From: Desulfovibrionaceae bacterium
GTDB lineage: Bacteria > Desulfobacterota > Desulfovibrionia > Desulfovibrionales > Desulfovibrionaceae
Length of the DNA: 64,000 bases
Direction of reading: 5' to 3'
NCBI GenBank assembly: GCA_016932995.1
Contig: JAFGBU010000026.1
Location: 1-64,000, forward strand
Each line of letters starts with the position of its first letter. Within the stretch, counting starts at the first letter, position 1. This document shows positions 23,652 through 31,028 of the stretch, piece by piece. The notes under the pieces are model-generated. The model was not told the DNA's origin. It did no database searches and saw only the letters and a program-made list of their open reading frames with translations. The translations under genes and the position numbers were made by a program.

Positions 23652-25358
23652 ATGCCACAACACGTCGTCGTCATCGGGGCGGTCGCCCTGGGACCCAAGT
23701 CCGCCTGCAGATTCAAGCGCCTGGAACCGGATTCCAAGGTGACCATGATCGACAAGAGCGACATCATCTCCTACGGGGGCTGCGGCATCCCCTACTACGT
23801 CTCCGGAGAGGTCTCCGAGGCCATGCAGCTGCGCACGACCACCTTTCACATGCTCCGTGACGAGAAGTTCTTTGCGGACTGCAAGGGCGTCGATGTCCAG
23901 GCCCTGACCGAGGCCGTGCGCATAGACCGCGCGGCCAAGAAGGTCCACGTGCGCAGGGTGGACACCGGCGGGCAGGCGGTCCTTGACTACGACAGGCTGG
24001 TCCTGGCCACGGGCGGCCGGCCCCGGCGGCTGAACCTGCCGGGCGAGGACCTGCCGGGCGTGCACTACGTGTCCAGCCCGCACGACGCCGTGAGCATCAG
24101 GCAGGCCGTGACCAACGGCGAGGTCGAGAAGGCCGTGGTCGTGGGCGCCGGGTTCATCGGCCTGGAGATGGCCGAGGCCTTTGCCGACATGTGGGGCATA
24201 GAGACCACGGTCATCGAGATCGAGGACCAGATCATGCCCAGGTACATAAGCCCGGTCCTGGCCAGGATGGGCCAGACCCACATGGAGGACAACGGGGTCT
24301 CGTTCCGCCTCGGCCAGACCGTGCTGCGCCTGGAGGGCGACGAGCGGGTCAGGCGCGTGGTCACCGGAAAGGGCAGCCTGGACGCGGATTTGGTGATCAT
24401 CTCGGCCGGGGTGATCCCCAACTCCGAGCTGGCCGTCCAGGCCGGGCTTTCGGTCTCCGAGAGGGGCGGGATCAAGGTCGACAGGACCATGCGCACCTCG
24501 GACCCGGACATCTTCGCGGGCGGCGACTGCGTGGAGATAATGAACCAGATCACCGGCCAGCCGTTCTACCTGCCCATGGGCTCCATGGCCAACCGCCAGG
24601 GCCGGGTCATAGGCACCAACCTGGCCGGCGGCAAGGCCGAGTTCGACGGCGCGGTCGGGACCTACGTGGTCAAGATATTCGAGAAGTCCCTGTGCGGCGC
24701 GGGGCTGTGCCTTTCCGGGGCCGAGCGCTTCGGCTTCGAGGCCATGAGCGTGCTCCTGGTCCAGCTCGACCGGGCCCACTTCTATCCGGAAAAGGAGCTC
24801 ATGACCCTGGAATTGGTGGTCGAGAAAAAGACCAGGCGCGTGCTCGGCATCCAGGGCTTCGGCAGCAAGGGCGACGCCACCGTGGGCCGCATCAACACGG
24901 TCTCGGCCATGCTCAGGCACAGGCCCACGATCGCGGATCTGAGCAACCTGGAGATGGCCTACTCCCCGCCGTTCTCCTCGGCCGTGGACATCCTGAACAC
25001 CATCGGAAACATGGCCGAGAACGCCCTGGACGGCAAGAACAGGGGCTTTTGGCCCAATGCCTTTCCCAGGCTCTGGGAGGACCGGGACAGCGGGGAGTGC
25101 TTTTTCCTGGACTGCCGGGAGGCCGCGGACGCCAAGCATCACCTGGAGGCGCACCCCGAACACTGGCACAACATACCCCAGGGCGACATCGCCAAGAGGC
25201 TCAAAGACATCCCCAGGGACCGGACCGTGGTGCTCATGTGCAACACCGGCGGGCGTTCCTACGAGGCCCAGATCACCTTGGACCACCACGGCTTCGACAA
25301 GGTCCTGAACCTCCACGGGGGGCTGGCCGCGCTCAAGGCCTGGGGCTTTGAAATCTGA
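23652..25358 (+). CDS. CoA-disulfide-reductase-like flavoprotein with C-terminal rhodanese domain
   Basis: A 568-residue FAD/NAD(P)H oxidoreductase of the CoADR/NADH oxidase/Npsr family. FAD binding is at the N-terminus (VVVIGAVALGPKSA), the single redox Cys is in SYGGCGIPYYVSG (about C43), and NAD binding is at AVVVGAGFIGLEMAEA. The second FAD motif is SDPDIFAGGDCVEI. Residues about 455-568 form a rhodanese domain with active-site CNTGGRS. The fusion is known from polysulfide or CoA-persulfide reductases, so sulfur/persulfide reduction is the best guess. It is transcribed alone, with terminators before and after. Confidence 0.92.
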   Translation: MPQHVVVIGAVALGPKSACRFKRLEPDSKVTMIDKSDIISYGGCGIPYYVSGEVSEAMQLRTTTFHMLRDEKFFADCKGVDVQALTEAVRIDRAAKKVHVRRVDTGGQAVLDYDRLVLATGGRPRRLNLPGEDLPGVHYVSSPHDAVSIRQAVTNGEVEKAVVVGAGFIGLEMAEAFADMWGIETTVIEIEDQIMPRYISPVLARMGQTHMEDNGVSFRLGQTVLRLEGDERVRRVVTGKGSLDADLVIISAGVIPNSELAVQAGLSVSERGGIKVDRTMRTSDPDIFAGGDCVEIMNQITGQPFYLPMGSMANRQGRVIGTNLAGGKAEFDGAVGTYVVKIFEKSLCGAGLCLSGAERFGFEAMSVLLVQLDRAHFYPEKELMTLELVVEKKTRRVLGIQGFGSKGDATVGRINTVSAMLRHRPTIADLSNLEMAYSPPFSSAVDILNTIGNMAENALDGKNRGFWPNAFPRLWEDRDSGECFFLDCREAADAKHHLEAHPEHWHNIPQGDIAKRLKDIPRDRTVVLMCNTGGRSYEAQITLDHHGFDKVLNLHGGLAALKAWGFEI

Positions 25359-25381
25359 TCCCCCGGGGACTGCCCGGGCGC

Positions 25382-25420
25382 CTGCGGGGCCGCGCATCTT
25401 CATGCGCGGCCCCGCAGTTT
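25382..25420 (+). terminator. Rho-independent terminator after the flavoprotein gene
   Basis: Sixteen-base perfect arms (CTGCGGGGCCGCGCAT at 25382-25397 and its complement at 25402-25417) enclose a CTTC loop and are followed by TTT. It lies 24 bases after the stop codon of the CoADR-rhodanese gene. Confidence 0.85.
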
Positions 25421-25544
25421 GAGTTTCCGGTTCACACGGGGCGTGCATTGATGTTAGCATGGCCTTGCGGTCAAAAGGCCGCATCGTGCGCGGACCCTGC
25501 ACCCTGAAGCCAAACGGCCGCCCAGGCGGAAATGGAAACGGCTC

Positions 25545-27371
25545 ATGAGCGTCAAATCCAAACTGCTTCTGCTCTTCGCGGTCCTGTTCACGGCCTTTGC
25601 CTTCATCTTCATCGTCAACACCAAGGGCAGCGAGGTCATGACCAGGATGCGCGCCTTGGAGGAGTTCTCCGCCGACGCCTTCATAGACGTCCTGCACATG
25701 CGCCGGCACGAGAAGAACTTCATAATAAGAAGCAAGCTGGAATACGTGGACAAGGTCGAGAACTACTATCTCATGGCCAAGTCCAGGATCAAGGCCATCA
25801 GCAGCATCTCGGATCTGCCCGAGTGCGACCACGCCCTGTCTTTGCTGGACAACTACTGGGAGAGCTTTTCCAACCTGGTGGACAGCGAGATACATCTCGG
25901 GCTCAGCGTGGATCAGGGGCTGCTCGCGGACTTCAACCTCGCGGCCGGGCGCCTGGAGGCCGTTTTCGAGGCCGCGGCCGACAGGGACATGTTCGTCAGG
26001 CTCCTGATCATGCGCCGCACGGAGAAGAACTTCCTGCTCCGGGGCGGCGAGGAGTTCGTGGACCAGGTCGCCGCCTCCCTGACCGAGCTCAGGGCCGAGA
26101 TATCCGCCAGCAAGCTCGCCCCGGCCCAGAAGATCGACTGCCTGGCCGCGCTGAACGACTACGAGGAGGCCTTCAGGTCCGTGGTCAACATCCAGCGCCT
26201 CAGGCGCACCCTGAACGTCCGCTTTGTCCACGCGGCCCGCGAGATAGAGCCGATCATCATCCACATCCGGCAGTACTCGCTCCAGGAGCGGGCCAGGATA
26301 TCCAGCCTGGTCAACCGGCTGATCCTGGGCATAGAGCTGGCCACGGTCCTTGCGGTGTCGCTGTTCGTGATCTGGATCATCTACTCCATAACCCGGCCCT
26401 TGGCGGGCATCAGGGCCTACTCCCACCAGGTCGCCTCGGGCGACCTGGAGGCCGGGCCCGACGTCAGGCTCAAGGCCGAGTTCGGGGCCCTTTACCAGGA
26501 CATCAACCAGATGGTCGGCCGGCTCAAGGAGAAGATAGTCCAGCTCCAAGAGGCCGAGCAGGAGGCCGTGCGCGAGGCCGACAGGGCCAACGCGGCCATG
26601 CGCAGGGCCGAGGAGGCCAGCCGCATGAAGTCAGTCTTCCTGTCCACGGTCTCCCACGAGCTCAGGACCCCGCTGACCTCGGTGCTCGGGTTCGCCAAGA
26701 TCATCTCCAAGAGGCTGAGGAAGGTGGTTTTTCCGCATCTCTCGGAGGTGGACGAGGAGTGCAGGCAGGCCGTGTCCCAGATCGAGGGCAATCTGGACAT
26801 CGCCCTGGCCGAGGGCATGCGCCTGACCAGGCTGGTGGACGGGGTCATCGACCTGACCTGCCTCCAGGCCGGGGAGGTCGACTGGGAGGTCTCCGAGCAG
26901 GACCCGGCCGCGATGCTCGATGAGGCGGCCGTGGCCGGCCGGGACCTGGCCCGGGAAAAGGGCCTGGCTTTTTCCGCCCAGTCCCAGCCGGACATGCCCA
27001 GGACCCCGGCCAGCAGGCGATGGCTGGTCAAGGCCCTGGCCAACCTCATGGACAACGCCGTGAAGTTCACCGACCAGGGCTCGGTGGACTGCCGGGCCGA
27101 GGTCGTGGGCCGGGAGGTGGTCTTCAGCGTCAGGGACAGCGGCAAGGGCATCCCTGTGGAGGAACAGGGCAAGGTCTTTGAGATGCTCAGGCAGCTGGGC
27201 GACCATTTGACCGGCAAGCCGCCCGGCCTGGGCCTGGGCCTGGCCGTGTGCAAGGAGGTCGCCCTGCGCCACGGGGGCCGGGTCTGGGTGACGAGCGAAC
27301 CGGGCAAGGGAAGCGCGTTTTACCTCTCGATCCCCGCGACCCCGGGCCGGGCAGGGGAAAAGACGTCCTGA
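25545..27371 (+). CDS. Membrane histidine kinase with HBM-type sensor domain
   Basis: 608 residues: TM1 (about 6-26), a helical bimodular (HBM) periplasmic sensor (27-260), TM2 (about 262-284), HAMP and a coiled coil. HisKA has phospho-His H371 in VSHELRTPLTSV, and HATPase shows N, G1 and G2 boxes (NLMDNAVKF, DSGKGIP, GLGLGLAV). The sensor has the paired HBM signatures MRRHEKNF and MRRTEKNF, one in each four-helix module. The same signatures occur in the chemoreceptor at 36700, so both may sense related ligands (organic acids in known cases). It has no receiver; the nearest downstream candidates are the single-domain receivers at 29244 and 30606. Confidence 0.9.
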   Translation: MSVKSKLLLLFAVLFTAFAFIFIVNTKGSEVMTRMRALEEFSADAFIDVLHMRRHEKNFIIRSKLEYVDKVENYYLMAKSRIKAISSISDLPECDHALSLLDNYWESFSNLVDSEIHLGLSVDQGLLADFNLAAGRLEAVFEAAADRDMFVRLLIMRRTEKNFLLRGGEEFVDQVAASLTELRAEISASKLAPAQKIDCLAALNDYEEAFRSVVNIQRLRRTLNVRFVHAAREIEPIIIHIRQYSLQERARISSLVNRLILGIELATVLAVSLFVIWIIYSITRPLAGIRAYSHQVASGDLEAGPDVRLKAEFGALYQDINQMVGRLKEKIVQLQEAEQEAVREADRANAAMRRAEEASRMKSVFLSTVSHELRTPLTSVLGFAKIISKRLRKVVFPHLSEVDEECRQAVSQIEGNLDIALAEGMRLTRLVDGVIDLTCLQAGEVDWEVSEQDPAAMLDEAAVAGRDLAREKGLAFSAQSQPDMPRTPASRRWLVKALANLMDNAVKFTDQGSVDCRAEVVGREVVFSVRDSGKGIPVEEQGKVFEMLRQLGDHLTGKPPGLGLGLAVCKEVALRHGGRVWVTSEPGKGSAFYLSIPATPGRAGEKTS

Positions 27372-27551
27372 AGCGTCCGGCCGGTCGCTTCGGCCGGAAC
27401 CTTGCTAAAAAGGCGGCCTTGCTATAGCCTTTTCAAGGCCGCTGCGGCCGCCCGGGCCCGCTGCGGGCAAGGGGGCGCGCAGCGCATCCGTGACCGCGTC
27501 CGGAAACGCCGTGTCGGCCTGCGCGGGCCCTGCCCGTAGCGGAGGACATAG

Positions 27552-29207
27552 ATGCAAAGCCAGGGCTATTCCAAGCTTAGAAGCAAGCTCTTTCTGGTCA
27601 TCCTCGCCTTTTCCCTGGTCCCGCTGTTCGCCCTGAGCCTGTTCATGCACCTCCAGTTCAGTCGGACCTACAACGACAAGATCCAAAGCAACCTGGAAAT
27701 CGTGGTCGAGAACAAGCGCAAGGGCCTGGACATGTTCCTGGAGGAGCGGGTGGCCCAGCTGCGCAGCCTGGCCAGCACGCACTCCTTCAACGAGCTCAGC
27801 GACAACGCCTTTTTGAACAACCTGTTCCTGACCGTCCAGGCCGGCTCCAAGTCCTTCGTGGACTTCGGGGTCATCGACCAGAAGGGCGATCACGTGGCCT
27901 ACGCCGGGCCGTATGCGCTCAGGGGAGTCAACTACAAGGACGAGGAATGGTTCCACGAGGTCATGCTCAAGGGGCTGTACATAAGCAACGTGTTCATGGG
28001 CTTCCGCAAGTTCCCCCACTTCATCATCGCGGTCATGCGCCGCGAGGCCGGAAGGTCCTGGATACTCAGGGCGACCATAGATTCGGACGTCTTCGACTCC
28101 CTGGTCAAGACCGTCCAGGTCGGCCAGGGCGGCGACGCCTATCTGGTCAACGACAAGGGCGTGCTCCAGACCTCCTCGCGCTTCGCGGGCCGGGTCCTGG
28201 ACAAGTGCGCCTTTCCGGACAAGGTCGAGGCCTTCAGCGGGGTGCGCATCCGCAAGGGCGAGACGGCCGGCCGCGAGATCGTGGCCGGCATGGCCTGGCT
28301 CCAGGAGACCGACTGGCTGCTGGTGGTCAGCGAGGACCCCACCGAGGGCGTCGGCCCCCTGCTTCGGACCCAGTCGATCATGGTCATCCTGGCCTTTTTG
28401 GGCATTGGTGTGATAATGACCGGCACATACCTGGTCACCAAGTCCATCATCGTCAAGCTCATCAGGGCCGACCGGGAAAAGGCCTCGCTCGACGCCTCGC
28501 TCATGCAGTCCAGCAAGATGGCCGCCCTGGGCAAGCTGGCCGCGGGCGTGGCCCACGAGGTCAACAACCCCCTGACCATGATCAGGGAGAGCGCCGGATG
28601 GATCAAGGACCTTCTGGTCGACGAGGACCCAAAGAAGATAAACAACTTTGATGAGATAGAAAAATCATTGAACAAGATCGAGTACCATGTCGACCGGGCC
28701 AAGGCGGTCACCCACCGCATGCTCGGCTTTGGCCGGCGCATGGAGCCCATGCAGGAGAACGTCTCCCTGAACATGCTCACGGACCAGACCGTCCAGTTTT
28801 TGGAAAACGAGGCCCTGCACAGGAACATCCATATAGACAAGGACCTGTGCCAAGGGCTGCCCGAGATCACCACGGACTCGGCCCAGGTCCAGCAGGTGCT
28901 TTTGAACATCTTGGAGAATGCCATCGACGCCGTGGGCCGGGACGGGAATATCCGCATCCGCACCGCGCTGGGGGCCAACTCCAGGGAGGTGCTGGTCTCG
29001 GTCTCGGACACCGGCCCGGGCATCCCGGAGGACAAGCTGTCCAGGATATTCGATCCATTCTACACCACCAAGCCCGTGGGCGAGGGGACGGGCCTTGGTC
29101 TGGCCATAACCTACTCCATTCTCCAGAAGATAGGCGGCCGCATAGAGGTCGAGAGCAGTCCGGGGCAGGGGAGCACGTTCATGATCTATCTGCCCTTGGG
29201 CAGGTAG
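27552..29207 (+). CDS. Membrane histidine kinase with Cache sensor domain
   Basis: 551 residues: TM1 (about 13-33), an extracytoplasmic double-Cache-like sensor (35-275, with DFGVIDQKGDHVAYAGPY and GGDAYLVNDKGVLQTSS) and TM2 (about 278-298). HisKA has H335 in GVAHEVNNPLTM, and HATPase shows NILENAIDAV, DTGPGIPEDK and GTGLGLAITY. It is NtrB-like in its catalytic core. The gene is followed by a receiver (36 bases), then a second kinase and a second receiver on the same strand. ATG 27552 follows GCGGAGGA. Confidence 0.92.
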   Translation: MQSQGYSKLRSKLFLVILAFSLVPLFALSLFMHLQFSRTYNDKIQSNLEIVVENKRKGLDMFLEERVAQLRSLASTHSFNELSDNAFLNNLFLTVQAGSKSFVDFGVIDQKGDHVAYAGPYALRGVNYKDEEWFHEVMLKGLYISNVFMGFRKFPHFIIAVMRREAGRSWILRATIDSDVFDSLVKTVQVGQGGDAYLVNDKGVLQTSSRFAGRVLDKCAFPDKVEAFSGVRIRKGETAGREIVAGMAWLQETDWLLVVSEDPTEGVGPLLRTQSIMVILAFLGIGVIMTGTYLVTKSIIVKLIRADREKASLDASLMQSSKMAALGKLAAGVAHEVNNPLTMIRESAGWIKDLLVDEDPKKINNFDEIEKSLNKIEYHVDRAKAVTHRMLGFGRRMEPMQENVSLNMLTDQTVQFLENEALHRNIHIDKDLCQGLPEITTDSAQVQQVLLNILENAIDAVGRDGNIRIRTALGANSREVLVSVSDTGPGIPEDKLSRIFDPFYTTKPVGEGTGLGLAITYSILQKIGGRIEVESSPGQGSTFMIYLPLGR

Positions 29208-29243
29208 GGCCGTGGAGAACGCTTAAAATCGGGCGGAGGGTGC

Positions 29244-29636
29244 ATGGAGAAGACAAGGGTGCTTGTCGTGGACGACGAGAGGGACTTCGTCGAGCTGTTC
29301 ATAAACCGGTTCAGCAAGCGGGACCTGGACGTGGCCGGGGTCACCAGCGGGGCCGAGGCCCTGGACTATCTCGACCAACACGAGGTCGACGTGGTCGTGC
29401 TCGACGTCAAGATGCCCGGCATGGACGGTCTGGAGACCTTGCAGGAGATCAAGAAGAGGCATTCGTTCGTGGAGGTCATAATGCTCACCGGCCACGGCTC
29501 GGTGCAGTCCGGGCTGGACGGCATGAGCTACGGGGCATACGACTACATACTCAAGCCGTTCAAGATCGACGATCTCCTGAAGCGCATACACAAGGCCAGC
29601 GAGAGGAAGCTCCTCAAGGCCAAGGGCGGGGCGTGA
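29244..29636 (+). CDS. Single-domain response regulator
   Basis: A 130-residue receiver (VLVVDDERDFVELF; phospho-Asp in VVLDVKMPGMDG; Thr switch MLTGHGSV; Lys LKPFKIDDL) with a short basic tail and no output domain. It lies between two histidine kinases and overlaps the start of the second by four bases (GTGA). It is closely related to the receivers at 30606 and 42420 (shared MLTGH or VLTGH switch and helical tail). It is a likely phosphate acceptor in a relay. Confidence 0.92.
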   Translation: MEKTRVLVVDDERDFVELFINRFSKRDLDVAGVTSGAEALDYLDQHEVDVVVLDVKMPGMDGLETLQEIKKRHSFVEVIMLTGHGSVQSGLDGMSYGAYDYILKPFKIDDLLKRIHKASERKLLKAKGGA

Positions 29637-30574
29637 GAAGCGAGAGGTCTTACGAGCTGGGGCCGCTCACCGAGCTGGTCCTCAGGTACGCCCTTCCAGG
29701 GGCGGTGCTCATCTTCTGCGTGCTCTCGCATTTCGCCGAGGCCTGGCAGAGCGTGCTCATGGGCCTGGCCCTGTGCCTGGCCGTGCTGGTCACGGCCCAT
29801 ACGCTGACCTCCAAGATCAGGCGCATCAGCCTGCGCAAGTCCGAGCTGGACATCCAGCTCATTCAGTCCCAGAAGATGGCCGCCATCGGCGTGCTCTCGT
29901 CCGGCGTGGCGCACGAGATCAACACCCCCCTGGCCATCATCAGCCAGGAGGCGGAGCTGATCCAGCACGCCTTTGGCCGGGGGGTCCTGGAGGGTCTCAA
30001 GGAGGCCCCGGAAATAAAGGATTCCGTGGCCCAGATAGTGCTCCAGGTAGACCACTGCCGGGAGATAACCCACAAGCTTTTGAGCTTCGCGCGCAAGAGG
30101 GAGGCCATCTCCCAGGAGACGAACATCAACGGCCTGATCGAGGATATGGTCCAGTTGGTGGAGCGGGAGGCCAAGCTGAACAACATTCGGATAAATCGGA
30201 AATACGCCCAGGGCCTGCCTCCGGTGGTCACGGACCCGTCCCTGCTGCGCCAGGTGGTCCTGAACCTGCTGAACAACGCGGTCCAGGCCATCCAGGACGG
30301 CGGCGAGGTGACCGCGAGCACCGGGCTGGAGGGCCAGAACATCGCGGTCATGAAGTTCACGGACACCGGGTGCGGCATTTCCAAGGACGACCTGGCGAAC
30401 ATCTTCAATCCGTTCTTCACGACCAAGCCGCCGGGCAAGGGCACCGGCCTGGGCCTGTCCATCTGCCTGACCATATTGGAGCGCCTGGGCGGGACGGTCA
30501 GCGTACAGAGCGAGCCCGGCAAGGGGACCACATTCGCGGTCAGGCTGCCGGTCGGCCGCAGGGTGGGGCAATAA
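29633..30574 (+). CDS. Short membrane-anchored histidine kinase
   Basis: 313 residues. The N-terminus has two closely spaced hydrophobic helices (about 15-55) with almost no periplasmic loop, then HisKA with H94 in GVAHEINTPLAI and HATPase (NLLNNAVQAI, DTGCGISKDD, GTGLGLSICL). The absence of a sensor domain suggests it senses the membrane or works with the Cache kinase upstream. I chose GTG 29633, which overlaps the receiver stop (GTGA) and follows AAGGGCGGGG. A receiver gene follows 31 bases downstream. Confidence 0.88.
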   Translation: MRSERSYELGPLTELVLRYALPGAVLIFCVLSHFAEAWQSVLMGLALCLAVLVTAHTLTSKIRRISLRKSELDIQLIQSQKMAAIGVLSSGVAHEINTPLAIISQEAELIQHAFGRGVLEGLKEAPEIKDSVAQIVLQVDHCREITHKLLSFARKREAISQETNINGLIEDMVQLVEREAKLNNIRINRKYAQGLPPVVTDPSLLRQVVLNLLNNAVQAIQDGGEVTASTGLEGQNIAVMKFTDTGCGISKDDLANIFNPFFTTKPPGKGTGLGLSICLTILERLGGTVSVQSEPGKGTTFAVRLPVGRRVGQ

Positions 30575-30605
30575 GAGCAATCAATCTAAAAAAGGGGGGA
30601 TTCAT

Positions 30606-31001
30606 ATGACGCTTGAGACCAGCGTGCTTGTGGTGGACGACGAGGAGCGGTTCAGCAGCAACATGGTCAAGCTGCTGCAGGTGAACAAGATCAAGGCCAA
30701 GGCCGTGAACAGCGGCGAGGCCGCGCTCAAGGACGTGGCCGAAAACCAGTACGACGTCATCCTCTTGGATGTGAAGATGCCCGGGCTCACCGGCACGGCC
30801 ACCCTGAAGCGGCTGCGCGAGGCCGGGTGTTCGGCCAAGGTCATCGTGCTCACCGGCCACGCCTCGGTGGACGACGCGGTGGAGCTTCTGAACACCGGGG
30901 CCTACGACTACCTGCTCAAGCCGTGCAAGACCGAGAAGCTGCTCAAGATGATCGGCATGGCCCACGAGCAGAAGATGATGGAGGACAAGGGCGTTTCCTG
31001 A
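30606..31001 (+). CDS. Single-domain response regulator
   Basis: A 131-residue receiver (VLVVDDEERFSSNM; phospho-Asp in ILLDVKMPGLTG; Thr switch VLTGHASV; Lys LKPCKTEKL) without an output domain. It is last of the kinase-receiver-kinase-receiver run at 27552-31001. It converges, 27 bases away, on the dikinase-like gene at 31029-33635. A paralogous receiver (42420) directly precedes the second dikinase-like gene, so receivers of this type and dikinase-like proteins are neighbours twice. Confidence 0.92.
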   Translation: MTLETSVLVVDDEERFSSNMVKLLQVNKIKAKAVNSGEAALKDVAENQYDVILLDVKMPGLTGTATLKRLREAGCSAKVIVLTGHASVDDAVELLNTGAYDYLLKPCKTEKLLKMIGMAHEQKMMEDKGVS

Positions 31002-31028
31002 GGCCGGATCGGCCGCTCAGCAAGCGGT

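Noticed and set aside
23160-26549. 1129-codon open frame on the minus strand
   Set aside because: It runs antisense through three well-supported plus-strand genes, has no family-like motif, and has the Gly/Arg/His-rich composition expected of a high-GC shadow frame.
27397-27415. Possible sigma54 promoter upstream of the Cache kinase
   Set aside because: GG and GC are ten bases apart, but the -24 box reads CGGCCG in place of TGGCAC, which is too poor beside the two good matches at 36380 and 39023.
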